From: Paenibacillus montanisoli
GTDB taxonomy: Bacteria; Bacillota; Bacilli; Paenibacillales; Paenibacillaceae
Reading direction: 5' to 3'
DNA: 64,000 nucleotides
NCBI RefSeq assembly: GCF_003268025.1
Contig: NZ_QLUW01000001.1
Location: forward strand, 1,240,001-1,304,000
Shown: piece after piece, positions 33,578 through 42,907 of the stretch
How positions within the stretch are numbered: the stretch's first letter is position 1
Layout of the letters: the number at the start of each line of letters is the position of its first letter
Position numbers and translations under genes: made by a program
The notes under the pieces: generated by a model
What the model was told of the DNA's origin: nothing
The model's database searches: none
Seen by the model: only the letters and a program-made list of their open reading frames with translations

Positions 33578-36040
33578 ATGAATCTGCTGTTGGATTCACA
33601 ATCGAGTCAATCATTTTGCAAAGCCGTATGGACCAAGCCGGCCGCCTGGGAAGCAGGTGCCCCGGATCAGCGAATCATCCATATCCGGGGAGCGAATTTT
33701 ACCCGTCCGGCTCGAATTCGCCGGCTCGGATTGCGCCTTGGTCTCGGTTATTTCAAATGCGGCAGTCAGAACGACATCGATTGGGTAACGGATTTCCGGT
33801 TGCTTGCCCGTGACGGCATGGAATGGAAGGAAGTACTGGCAACCCAGGGACAGAGCCGGCCTGTTCATAGAAACGTTCGGAACAGCGAGATCAAGGATGA
33901 GGAAATCATGTGGTACGATCTGCAAGCCTCGGACATCGTCACAGAGTCTGTCCTGGTAGAAATTCGCCGTTGCGGCATAGACGGATGGTGGACGCCTTGG
34001 AATTTGGCGATGACAGGCGTTGTACTCGAGGGGGACGTGGAAGAGCCGCCGACCGAAACGATCCGGACTTCATCGTGGAAGGTGTCCGGGATCGATCTGA
34101 GCGGGCTGCCTGTTGGCGTTTCCGCGACAAAAACCGAAACGGGGATACGGTATAAGACCCGTTATCTGGAGGTTGGATTCCGTCTGGATCGTCCCGCGTT
34201 CTCCAGCTTGGAGATAGACGATGACGGAAACGGGAATACAGGCACCAACTTGCTGGTGACGGACGAGAATCCCGAGCCGTGGGGCCATAGCTCGGCCGGG
34301 GCGGCGGAAGGCTTGAACCGTTTTGCGGCGCAAGGCTTTCAATTGCGTTCCGTCGGCATGCAGGACGTGAACGGCATTCCAACTGAATGCGAGGGAGAAA
34401 CAAGCGTGGCTGGCAATATCGTCACCTACGAATTTAAAGCCCAGGAGGGCTTGAACTTTAAATTGCAGTGGGTGGTAGAGGAGGATCGCTTGCAGTTGAA
34501 GGCGGAGAGAATCGGCGACAAGGCGATTCGCGCCTGGCACAGCAGCGTCTGGCAATTCAGCTTTGACAGCAAGGCAACCCCGACAGGAGTGCTCGGATCC
34601 ATTACCCGCTTCGGAGAAACCGGTCTCGTGCGTTTGCCGGCGCTGATCCACGCCCCGCGGTTGGGAGATTTGGAGATTCGGACCATCAGCGGATCCGGTC
34701 TGCTCCGGTCGGACTCCGTAAGGCCGATTCTCGCGACGACCGCGGAGATCAAAGTCGGCGAAGAGCCTCAGCCGGAAGGCGATTATTTGCTGCTGCCCGG
34801 GAAGCACTCGGCCGTCTTCGAATTAAAGGCCGGCCGGCCGCTCCGCGTCATCAGCGACATTCCGCAGGAGAATATGCCGCCGGTTGTTAAGGACGCATTA
34901 GTAAGAGCGGTGTTGACTTCGCTTCCGTACCGGCCCGATATGGCGACCTTCGCCAATAATAACAATGCGATGCCCGCCCAGATTTGCATGGACAATTGGT
35001 CCGCCCTGTCAACTCGTCTGGGTAGTCTGACCGACGGTTTGTCCGCTTTGGATTTGCTGCGGGATACGCTGGAGCGCTGGCTCGACGGAGGCGTAGGTTA
35101 TGCCTGCGGGCCTTCGCCGAAGGGCGATCATCTGATGGAAGACGAATATTTGATGACCGGAGTCTCCTGTTTGCTGGGGATAGCGGAATATTTGGAGTCG
35201 AGCGAAGACCGGGCGTGGCTCGAACGTTACGGTGCAAAGATCAGGCATCAGCTTAACCTCATGCTGGCTCGGGATTTGGATGGAGACGGACTGATCGAAA
35301 GCAAATACCGGCTCGGGATAAGCGGACAATTTCAATGGAGCACGAACTTCATGGACGTCATCTCATTCGGGTGGAAGGATGCCTTCACGAATGCCTTGTT
35401 ATATTCTTGCCTGCGCAATCTCGCTGAGGTTCTACCCCGTCTCGGGCGGCCGGACCTGGCTGAAGGACTGGCGGAATGGGCGGATACACTTCAAGCCCAA
35501 TATATCCCTGCCTTCTTCAATCCGGAAACGGGCTGGGTGGCCGGTTGGCGCTGCAAAGAAGACAAACTGCATGATTACGGCTTCTTGTATGTGAACAGCG
35601 CTGCCGTTTGCGGCGGACTCATAGATGATACCCTCAGCCGCGATATAATCGGGAAGTTGTGGGGGGAGCTGGGGAAGGCGGGATTAAAAGAGTTTCATCT
35701 CGGGCTCCCCGGCAATGTATGGTGCATTCCCGACAGCGATATGGCCACGTATCAGCACAATCAGTCCTATGGATATTACGCTAACGGAGGATTGTCACTT
35801 ACCCAGTCCCGCCACTTCGTGAACGCTCTATATAAGGTAGGCATGATTGAGGAAGGGGATCGAATCCTGCAAGGCATCTGCCAAAGTCTTTCCAACGGCA
35901 CCGCTTACGGAGGGGTAGGGTCAGGGGTCGATTGGCGCAGGTGGGACGGCACGCCGACAGGCTATGAAGGCTTGCTGTGCGACCAGCTCGGAATCGTGCA
36001 GACGATCGTGGACCGTTATACCGTCTATCAATATGCATAG
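33578..36040 (+). CDS. Large putative six-hairpin glycosidase, family not recognised
   Basis: 820 residues, no signal peptide. The first ~480 residues look beta-rich (discoidin-like start: KPAAWEAGAPDQRIIHIRGANF, WWTPWNLAMTGVVLEG). The last ~330 look like an (alpha/alpha)6 barrel, with RDLDGDGLIES, FSFGWKDAF-like FGWKDAFTNALLYSCLRNL, LPGNVWCIPDSD and NQSYGYYANGGLSL. DxDGDGLIE is common in GH15/GH63/GH78-type barrels. I cannot name the family or catalytic residues. ATG 33578 follows GGGGAGGG. It lies just before a GH38 mannosidase in the operon. Confidence 0.65.
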   Translation: MNLLLDSQSSQSFCKAVWTKPAAWEAGAPDQRIIHIRGANFTRPARIRRLGLRLGLGYFKCGSQNDIDWVTDFRLLARDGMEWKEVLATQGQSRPVHRNVRNSEIKDEEIMWYDLQASDIVTESVLVEIRRCGIDGWWTPWNLAMTGVVLEGDVEEPPTETIRTSSWKVSGIDLSGLPVGVSATKTETGIRYKTRYLEVGFRLDRPAFSSLEIDDDGNGNTGTNLLVTDENPEPWGHSSAGAAEGLNRFAAQGFQLRSVGMQDVNGIPTECEGETSVAGNIVTYEFKAQEGLNFKLQWVVEEDRLQLKAERIGDKAIRAWHSSVWQFSFDSKATPTGVLGSITRFGETGLVRLPALIHAPRLGDLEIRTISGSGLLRSDSVRPILATTAEIKVGEEPQPEGDYLLLPGKHSAVFELKAGRPLRVISDIPQENMPPVVKDALVRAVLTSLPYRPDMATFANNNNAMPAQICMDNWSALSTRLGSLTDGLSALDLLRDTLERWLDGGVGYACGPSPKGDHLMEDEYLMTGVSCLLGIAEYLESSEDRAWLERYGAKIRHQLNLMLARDLDGDGLIESKYRLGISGQFQWSTNFMDVISFGWKDAFTNALLYSCLRNLAEVLPRLGRPDLAEGLAEWADTLQAQYIPAFFNPETGWVAGWRCKEDKLHDYGFLYVNSAAVCGGLIDDTLSRDIIGKLWGELGKAGLKEFHLGLPGNVWCIPDSDMATYQHNQSYGYYANGGLSLTQSRHFVNALYKVGMIEEGDRILQGICQSLSNGTAYGGVGSGVDWRRWDGTPTGYEGLLCDQLGIVQTIVDRYTVYQYA

Positions 36041-36096
36041 CGCATTGTCTCTATCAGAAGATATGGCGATCAGAGCCTATGTATTGGAGTGTTGAA

Positions 36097-38781
36097 ATGG
36101 AAATGGATAATCGGAAGAAGACCATCTATTATTTCTCAAGCACCCACTGGGACCGCGAATGGTGCCAAAGCTTTCAAGGCTTTCGCAACCGCCTGGTCAC
36201 AATGATGAACGAAATGATCGAAGTGATGGAACAGAATCCGAATTTTCGGCTGTTCCATCTGGATGGCCAAACCGTCATGCTCGAGGACTATTTGGAAATC
36301 GAACCCGATCGAAAGTGGAGACTTGCCGAGCTCATCGGCGATCAGCGGCTGCTGATCGGACCGTGGTATGTCATGCCGGATGAATTGCTGCTCTCGGGCG
36401 AAAGCCTGATCCGCAATCTCATGACGGGTGCCCGAATTTGCAGAGACTGGGATACGACGCCATGGAAGTACGGCTACGTGTGCGATATGTTCGGCCATAT
36501 CGCTCAAATGCCGCAAATCTTCAACGGGTTCGACATCCATTACGCCGTGCTGGGCCGGGGAACCAACGAGCATACCCATCAAGCGCATTTGAGATGGAGG
36601 TCTCCGGACGGAAGCGAATGCATCACCTTTAAACTGAACGATCTTGGCGGCTACAGCAGCTTCTCCTTTGGCGTCGGCTATGAAATGGAGCAAAAGAACC
36701 TTTCGATCCGGGAAATCGAACCGCTAGTCAAATCGTTGATCGATTATGAGCTGGCCCGGTCGCCCGTACCGATTACCGTCATCATGGACGGAATGGATCA
36801 TCAACCCATCCGCAAAGCTACGCCGGAGATCATAGAGCTGATCAGAAGACTATATCCGGATGCGGAGGTCAAGCACGTCAACCTGGAGGAAATGGGGCGG
36901 CAGCTCGAGAGTTACCGGGATCAGCTGCCGATTCATCAAGGCGAAATATACGATACGGCCAAGGCAAGCGTGCCCTACAATCATGTCATCCGGCATACGC
37001 TGTCAAGCCGCTACCCGCTCAAGAAGGCCAACGACGAGATTCAATGCCTGCTGGAAAAATGGGCGGAGCCTCTGGCGGCCCTTGCGGACTTAAAGGGCTA
37101 TTCCGTTCAACCGTCCTATGTGAATTTGGCCTATAAGCATTTGCTGCTGAACCACCCCCATGATTCGATCTGCGGCTGCTCGATCGATCAGGTTCACAAG
37201 GACATGGAGTACCGTTTCGATCAGGCAAGAATGCTAGGCGAAAATGTCGTATCCGACATTATGGCGTTCGAGAAAGCCGTTTATCGAATCGATAAGACGA
37301 GCCGGAATCTGCTTCTGGCCATCTGGAACCCGCTGCCCTATCCGCGCAAAGAAGTGGCAACGCTCGATATCGATTTCCCGCTTCAATACCCGTCACGTTA
37401 TTCCGAACCATTCGGATACGAATCCATCAACAGCTTCAAAATTTACGACGCTGGCGAAAAAGAGATTCCGTACGGGTTGAAGTCCATTAGAAAAAATCAC
37501 GTTGTCAAAGTGTACAATCAGACCGGAACCGAAACCGTCGACCGGTATACGTTGTCCATGGAAATCGAGCTTCCGGCGATGGGGAAGGCCGAATACAGCA
37601 TTGTCCCTTTCAGCGCGTCTTCCCGTTATTTGGACCGATTGTCCCAGCATGAAAGCGAGGCGGAGAACGAATCCATCAAGCTGAAAATCAATCCCAACGG
37701 AACCTTGCGGATTACGGACAAGAGATCGAACAAGGTCTATGACAATATGCTCAGCTACATGGACGACGGTGAAATCGGGGACGGCTGGTATCACGCCAAT
37801 CCGGCGGAGGACCGGTTAATCAGCAGCTTGGGCTCCGAGTGCCGGATTGAACGGGTTGAGAACGGACCGTCGAGAACGGTCTTCCGCATTACTCACCGCA
37901 TGATGGTACCGGAATCCATGAACTGGGATTCTCACGGAATCCGCCGTTCGGAGGAATTGGTACCGCTGCAAATCATCTCGCAGATCGGGCTCTCAAGAGG
38001 CGCGTCCTGCGTCGATGTTGAATCGAAGATCGTCAATCGGGCGAAGGATCATCGTCTTCGGTTAAAATTGCCCGCCGGAATCGAAGGCAATCATTATTTC
38101 GTGAACCAGCCGTTCGCATTCGTGGAACGCAAAACCGGAATCGACCTGACGACACAGGAATGGCGGGAATACGACGTGCCGGAGAAACAAATGGGTGGAA
38201 TTGTCGGCAAGCGGGCTGCGGACGGCACCGGACTGGCGTTTGTCTCGGCTTATGGTTTGCATGAATGCTCTGCCTTGGACGATGAAGAGCAAACGATAAC
38301 CGTCACGATGTTCCGGGGGTTTCGGACGACAATCATGACGAATGGAGAAGAGGGAGGGCAAATTGTCGGCGATCTGCAATTCAAGTATTGCCTTGCCTTG
38401 ATGGAGGCGGATACGAGCTTTGCGGATTTAGCGAAGCTGCAAGAACGTCTGCAAACGAACGTTTATGCAGCTGCTTGGCCAATCGAAGAGACCTATAAGC
38501 CGGAAGATCCCGTCAGCTACTTCGAGCTTTCCGAATCGTCGATCTGCATGAGCGTCATCAAAAGGCCGGAGAATAGAAAGAAAAACAGCGTCGTCGTCAG
38601 ATTGTACAACATGTCAGATAAGCATGACGCTTGCCGGTTGACTTGCTTCAAGGAAATCGCGGAAGCCCATATCCTTGGCCTCGATGAAGATATAATCGCC
38701 TCATACCCGCATCATGAGAAATCGCTGGACGTACAACTCGCGCCTTGGAAAATCATGACTTATCAATTGATTTTCAAATAG
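36097..38781 (+). CDS. GH38 alpha-mannosidase
   Basis: 894 residues from ATG 36097 (GGAG 6-7 bases upstream). The GH38 signature is clear: YYFSSTHWDREW with zinc ligands H17 and D19, nucleophile D130 in YVCDMFGHIAQMPQ, and LNHPHDSICGCSIDQVH. The C-terminal part is the usual set of beta-sandwich domains. It acts in the cytoplasm on alpha-mannosides. An upstream in-frame ATG at 35977 lies inside the preceding gene and is not supported. A 2-epimerase of the cellobiose/mannobiose type follows, consistent with mannose-containing oligosaccharides. Confidence 0.93.
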   Translation: MEMDNRKKTIYYFSSTHWDREWCQSFQGFRNRLVTMMNEMIEVMEQNPNFRLFHLDGQTVMLEDYLEIEPDRKWRLAELIGDQRLLIGPWYVMPDELLLSGESLIRNLMTGARICRDWDTTPWKYGYVCDMFGHIAQMPQIFNGFDIHYAVLGRGTNEHTHQAHLRWRSPDGSECITFKLNDLGGYSSFSFGVGYEMEQKNLSIREIEPLVKSLIDYELARSPVPITVIMDGMDHQPIRKATPEIIELIRRLYPDAEVKHVNLEEMGRQLESYRDQLPIHQGEIYDTAKASVPYNHVIRHTLSSRYPLKKANDEIQCLLEKWAEPLAALADLKGYSVQPSYVNLAYKHLLLNHPHDSICGCSIDQVHKDMEYRFDQARMLGENVVSDIMAFEKAVYRIDKTSRNLLLAIWNPLPYPRKEVATLDIDFPLQYPSRYSEPFGYESINSFKIYDAGEKEIPYGLKSIRKNHVVKVYNQTGTETVDRYTLSMEIELPAMGKAEYSIVPFSASSRYLDRLSQHESEAENESIKLKINPNGTLRITDKRSNKVYDNMLSYMDDGEIGDGWYHANPAEDRLISSLGSECRIERVENGPSRTVFRITHRMMVPESMNWDSHGIRRSEELVPLQIISQIGLSRGASCVDVESKIVNRAKDHRLRLKLPAGIEGNHYFVNQPFAFVERKTGIDLTTQEWREYDVPEKQMGGIVGKRAADGTGLAFVSAYGLHECSALDDEEQTITVTMFRGFRTTIMTNGEEGGQIVGDLQFKYCLALMEADTSFADLAKLQERLQTNVYAAAWPIEETYKPEDPVSYFELSESSICMSVIKRPENRKKNSVVVRLYNMSDKHDACRLTCFKEIAEAHILGLDEDIIASYPHHEKSLDVQLAPWKIMTYQLIFK

Positions 38782-38832
38782 CGTTTTCAAGCTTCAACCA
38801 TTCATTTTTTATGCACGTACGGGGGGCGGATT

Positions 38833-40020
38833 ATGGATATACCAACGTGGAAATCGCGCATTGAGAGAGAATTGAAGGAAAACATCCTAGGTTATTGGGC
38901 GGCCAACACCGTTGATCATGAGAATGGCGGCTTTTACGGTAAAGTGGCGGATGATCGTCTTGCCGTGAAGGAGTCGCCGAAATCGCTGGTTCTGAATACG
39001 CGCATTCTATGGACGTTTGCCAAGGCGTACCGAAGTTATGGAGATCCGCTATATTTGGCGTTGGCACAACGAGCCAGCGACTATTTAAGCAATCATTTTC
39101 TGGACCCGCGGCATGGGGGCTATTACTGGATGGTAGACAGCGAAGGACGGGCGCTGAATCGGAACAAGCAAATCTATGGGCAAGCATTCGCCGTCTATGC
39201 ATTCGCCGAGCATTATCTGGCAACCGGCGATGCCGGCAGTCTGCAGCAGGCCATCGATGTGTTCCGCTTCATGCGCGAGCACGCCTATGACCCGGAAAAC
39301 AATGGGTATCGGGAGGTTTGCTCGGAAGACTGGGCGGCATCGGATCAATCCGGATTAGGCCCGGACATTCCCGGGATGAAGAAGGGAATGAATACTTCAC
39401 TGCACGTTCTGGAAGCTTTCACGAATCTGTACCGTGCCTGGAAGTCTGAAGAGATACGTTATGCCTTGAAGGAAATGATTGAAACGATGTTGGAACGAAT
39501 CATTGATCCGGCCACCTGCCGCTTTCAACTCTATTTTGACGAAGCCTGGAATTCGCTGCGCCCGAATCTATCCTCTTCCGGCCATGATATCGAGGGGAGC
39601 TGGCTCCTGTACGAGGCCGCGCATGTACTGGACGACGAATTGCTGCTGCAGGCTGCGAAGAGGACCGCGATCGGGATGGCGCAAGCGATTTACGAAAAAG
39701 GGATTGCACCGGACGGCGGCATTATCGAGGAATCCGACGAGCATGGACCGGTCACAACCGATAAAACGTGGTGGCCGCAAGCGGAAGGCGTCGTAGGCTT
39801 CGTGAACGCCTATCAGATGACGGGGCAGCCGCATTTCATGGATGCGGCGGTCGCCTGCTGGCGGTACATTGAAGAACGGTTCAGCGACCGCCTAAACGGC
39901 GAATGGTTCGCCATGGTGGCGGCGGATGGCAGGACCGACCGGAGCTTGCCCAAAGTCGACGCCTGGAAATGCCCCTATCATAATGCAAGGGCCTGCTTTG
40001 AACTCGTAGAGCGTTTATAG
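38833..40020 (+). CDS. AGE-family epimerase, cellobiose/mannobiose 2-epimerase-like
   Basis: 395 residues, (alpha/alpha)6 barrel of the N-acylglucosamine 2-epimerase superfamily. Key motifs match cellobiose 2-epimerases: MNTSLHVLEAFTNLYR, SSGHDIEGSWLLYEAA, TTDKTWWPQAEGVVGF and WKCPYHNARACFEL, containing the expected catalytic histidines. Such enzymes convert a reducing-end glucose to mannose or the reverse in beta-1,4 disaccharides. ATG 38833 follows GGGGGGCGG. Its position after GH38 and before an MFS transporter fits import of a disaccharide. Confidence 0.9.
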   Translation: MDIPTWKSRIERELKENILGYWAANTVDHENGGFYGKVADDRLAVKESPKSLVLNTRILWTFAKAYRSYGDPLYLALAQRASDYLSNHFLDPRHGGYYWMVDSEGRALNRNKQIYGQAFAVYAFAEHYLATGDAGSLQQAIDVFRFMREHAYDPENNGYREVCSEDWAASDQSGLGPDIPGMKKGMNTSLHVLEAFTNLYRAWKSEEIRYALKEMIETMLERIIDPATCRFQLYFDEAWNSLRPNLSSSGHDIEGSWLLYEAAHVLDDELLLQAAKRTAIGMAQAIYEKGIAPDGGIIEESDEHGPVTTDKTWWPQAEGVVGFVNAYQMTGQPHFMDAAVACWRYIEERFSDRLNGEWFAMVAADGRTDRSLPKVDAWKCPYHNARACFELVERL

Positions 40021-40065
40021 GCAGCCGCAGCCGAATCCGGAATTCCGCCGTCGAGGAGTAGACTT

Positions 40066-41433
40066 ATGCTTTACGGAAGGTGGTCAAACCCTATTTTCAG
40101 TCAACTCCGCAAGTTAAACGGCAAAACGGAGGAAAGACCCATGAGACGGCTGCTCGGCACGATCCGGTTCGGCGAGGTGAAAAGCCGGATGCCGAACAAG
40201 AAGAGGTCCGTATTCCGGGAAGGCATGGTAAACGCTCACTATGAGGCCGTCAGCTCCACGATATTCATGAATTTGATCGCCGGTCCCTATTTAACCGGAT
40301 ACTTGCTGTTTCTGGGCGCAGATGCAAGCCAGCTCGGTCTGATCCTTTCGATACCGCTTTTGGCCAACGCGATCGTCGTTATTTTGTCTGCTTATCTGAT
40401 GGAGTACTACCCGAACCGTTACCGGACTACTCTTATTTCGATTTTATTCCACCGCATTTTTCTGCTTGGGACCGGCCTCATTCCTTTTGTTTGGCCGAAG
40501 GCGGATTGGGTTCCAGTGTTTATTGTCCTCTTCGTCATCGGGTGTATGTCAGGGTCGTTGTCGGCAACTCCTTCGGTGACGCTGCTGGCTGATTTGGTGC
40601 CGAGAAAATTCAGGGCTAACTATTTCGGGATCCGCTTTACGCTCGGGGGAATCGCCGCATCCGTTACGCTGCTGACAATCGGCTGGGGGCTCGACCGGTT
40701 GCCCATGTCAACCGGCTTCGCTCTCCTGTATTGCTGCGGACTCGCGGTGTCGCTGCTTAACATGGTTCATTACGGGAGGTATCCGAATCTTCTCTATTCG
40801 AGCGCAGGCAACAGCTTGTCATGGAAATTTATGTTCGAGCCCTTGCGCGATCGAAGCTTTTTCAAAGCCGTTCTGTTCGTCTCGTTTTGGCTTATGGCAC
40901 AGGGCGCAACGATTTCGCTCTTCAGCTATGTCATGCTGGAGCTGATGAAGACTAATTATGCGTGGATGGGCATCTCCAATACCCTTCTGACGGTTGTTTC
41001 CATCGGCGCGACCTTCATTTGGGGCAGGCTGAACATGAAATGGAGCACAAGAAAATTATTGTTGTGGGTATTCCCCCTGAATGCCATCGCGGTGTTGTTC
41101 TGGGGGCTGCAAGCTTTCCTGCCGGATACGTTGATGCTGATTATCGTCTATACGATGCTCGGGATCAGCCTTTCCGGGTTCAATCTGCTGACGTTCCAAT
41201 ACGTTATCAGCGACACCCCCAAAGAAGGCCGGTCCATGTATTACGCAGTCTGGGTCTCCATAACATCCCTGTTCGGATTCTTTGGCCCGCTTGTCGGCGG
41301 AAAGCTGTTGAATTCGCTTAAGTCATGGCCGTTCTGGTTTCAGGAATACGGGCTGTTCGTCTGCATAGGCGCTTTGATGCTGGCTGCTTCCCTATCGATA
41401 TCGTTTATCGTATTTAGCGCCAAACAACGATAA
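40066..41433 (+). CDS. MFS transporter, probable sugar importer
   Basis: About 430-455 residues with twelve predicted membrane spans. Two starts are possible: ATG 40066 (GAGGAG 7 bases upstream) and ATG 40141 (GGAGG about 9 upstream); the later one gives the shorter cytoplasmic N-terminus usual for the family. PSVTLLADLVPRKFRANYFG in the loop after span 4 and the second-half FGFFGPLVGGKLLN are MFS-like. It is the only clear importer candidate in the carbohydrate island. Confidence 0.85.
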   Translation: MLYGRWSNPIFSQLRKLNGKTEERPMRRLLGTIRFGEVKSRMPNKKRSVFREGMVNAHYEAVSSTIFMNLIAGPYLTGYLLFLGADASQLGLILSIPLLANAIVVILSAYLMEYYPNRYRTTLISILFHRIFLLGTGLIPFVWPKADWVPVFIVLFVIGCMSGSLSATPSVTLLADLVPRKFRANYFGIRFTLGGIAASVTLLTIGWGLDRLPMSTGFALLYCCGLAVSLLNMVHYGRYPNLLYSSAGNSLSWKFMFEPLRDRSFFKAVLFVSFWLMAQGATISLFSYVMLELMKTNYAWMGISNTLLTVVSIGATFIWGRLNMKWSTRKLLLWVFPLNAIAVLFWGLQAFLPDTLMLIIVYTMLGISLSGFNLLTFQYVISDTPKEGRSMYYAVWVSITSLFGFFGPLVGGKLLNSLKSWPFWFQEYGLFVCIGALMLAASLSISFIVFSAKQR

Positions 41434-41473
41434 GAGGAAGACTAAAAAGGTGCTAAGCTGAGGAGGGATAACC

Positions 41474-42850
41474 TTGTTGATCGGTCATCACATGGCCCGG
41501 TATCGAGAAGAAATCGTTCATCACATTGCCGAATTGGTTCGAATCAGAAGCGTTAGGGAGGAAGGAGAACCCGGCAAGCCGTATGGTCCGGGGATAGACC
41601 GGGCACTCCACTATATGCTGTCCTTGGGCGAAGAGATGGGCTTTCGCACGGCCAACATCGACGGTTACGCCGGTCATGCGGAATACGGCGAGGGGGAAGA
41701 GCTCGTAGCCATCCTCGTTCATCTGGACACCGTTCACGAGGGCGAAGGGTGGACCTTTCCTCCGTTCGGAGGCGAGATTCATGACGGCTCCATTATCGGC
41801 CGGGGCGCTTCCGACAATAAGGGGCCGGCCGTTGTTGCCTTATATGCGCTTAAGGCCATTCGTGAACTCGGGATTCCGCTGCATAAACGAATACGGATCA
41901 TCTTCGGAACGAACGAGGAAAACGATATGTCGGATATGGATGTTTATTTTTCCAGGGAGCCCTTGCCGGACCAGGCGTTTATGCCCGATGCCTGCTATCC
42001 GCTCTTTAACGTCGAGATGGGGAATGTAAATGTATTGCTGTCTCAAACGTTGGACCGAAATACGGAGCCGGAGTCGCTCCGTATCGTGGAATTATCCGGC
42101 GGAACCCCGCGCATGCTTGTGGCTGAAACCTGTATGGCCCGAATCTCGGCGGATCCTTCCGTATGCGGCGACATCGAAAGGCTTCAGGCATCCCGGCACA
42201 ATCTGAAGGCGGAGCGGCTGGCCCCTGATCAAGTTGCATTAACCGCGAACGGCACCCTGTCGAATCCGCCGGTAAACGCGATCGCCGAGATGGCGGGATG
42301 GATCAGCGGTCTGCAATGCTCTACCAATGCAGACGGACTTCTTGCTTTTCTGAAGGATAAGATCGGACACGAAACGAACGGCGAATCGCTCGGCATCCGT
42401 TACAGTGATGAATATTCGGGAGAAACGCTCGTGTTTCTGCGGCAAATCGTCACAGAGCAGGACACCGTAACCGCGACCGTCGGTATTCGATATCCCGTCA
42501 CGTATAACGGGGATGAGATTATATCCTTTGTAGAAGAACAAGCCCGTTGTTATGGCGTTCGTTTGGACTTGGGCCGGCATTTTCGCCCCGTCTATTTCCC
42601 TCCCGATCATCCGCTCGTATGCAAGCTCGGGCTGGCCTATGAGAAAATGACGGGAGAAAAGCCGTTCCTTCTCCAAATGAGCGCGAGCACCTACGCACGC
42701 AAGCTGGGGAACAGAGGTCTTGCCTTTGGAGCAAGCCTTCACGGCGGCGTTGACAACAATGTCCACCGCGCAGATGAGTTTGTCCGAATTGACGATATGA
42801 TGAAGCATGCGGAAATCTGCTTGCAAGGCTTGTACGAACTCATTATTTGA
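41474..42850 (+). CDS. M20 family dipeptidase, PepV-like (second copy)
   Basis: 458 residues, a paralogue of the 6301-7692 product with the same motif positions: H83 (LVHLDTVHEG), D114 (GRGASDNKGPAV), E148/E149 (GTNEEN), D172 (PDACYP) and a C-terminal NVHRADEF His. TTG 41474 lies 7 bases after GGAGGG; a second TTG at 41477 is also possible. Being inside a sugar operon, it may hydrolyse an amide-bearing glycoconjugate or amino-acid-linked sugar rather than bulk peptides. That is inference. Confidence 0.84.
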   Translation: MLIGHHMARYREEIVHHIAELVRIRSVREEGEPGKPYGPGIDRALHYMLSLGEEMGFRTANIDGYAGHAEYGEGEELVAILVHLDTVHEGEGWTFPPFGGEIHDGSIIGRGASDNKGPAVVALYALKAIRELGIPLHKRIRIIFGTNEENDMSDMDVYFSREPLPDQAFMPDACYPLFNVEMGNVNVLLSQTLDRNTEPESLRIVELSGGTPRMLVAETCMARISADPSVCGDIERLQASRHNLKAERLAPDQVALTANGTLSNPPVNAIAEMAGWISGLQCSTNADGLLAFLKDKIGHETNGESLGIRYSDEYSGETLVFLRQIVTEQDTVTATVGIRYPVTYNGDEIISFVEEQARCYGVRLDLGRHFRPVYFPPDHPLVCKLGLAYEKMTGEKPFLLQMSASTYARKLGNRGLAFGASLHGGVDNNVHRADEFVRIDDMMKHAEICLQGLYELII

Positions 42851-42907
42851 CGGACGGATATGCTGCAATAGTACCAATGACTCCATTGCGGGAGGAAGAA
42901 TATTAAA

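Noticed and set aside
35977..36096. N-terminal extension of the GH38 protein
   Set aside because: It overlaps the preceding gene in another frame and lacks GH38-like sequence; ATG 36097 has a good site.
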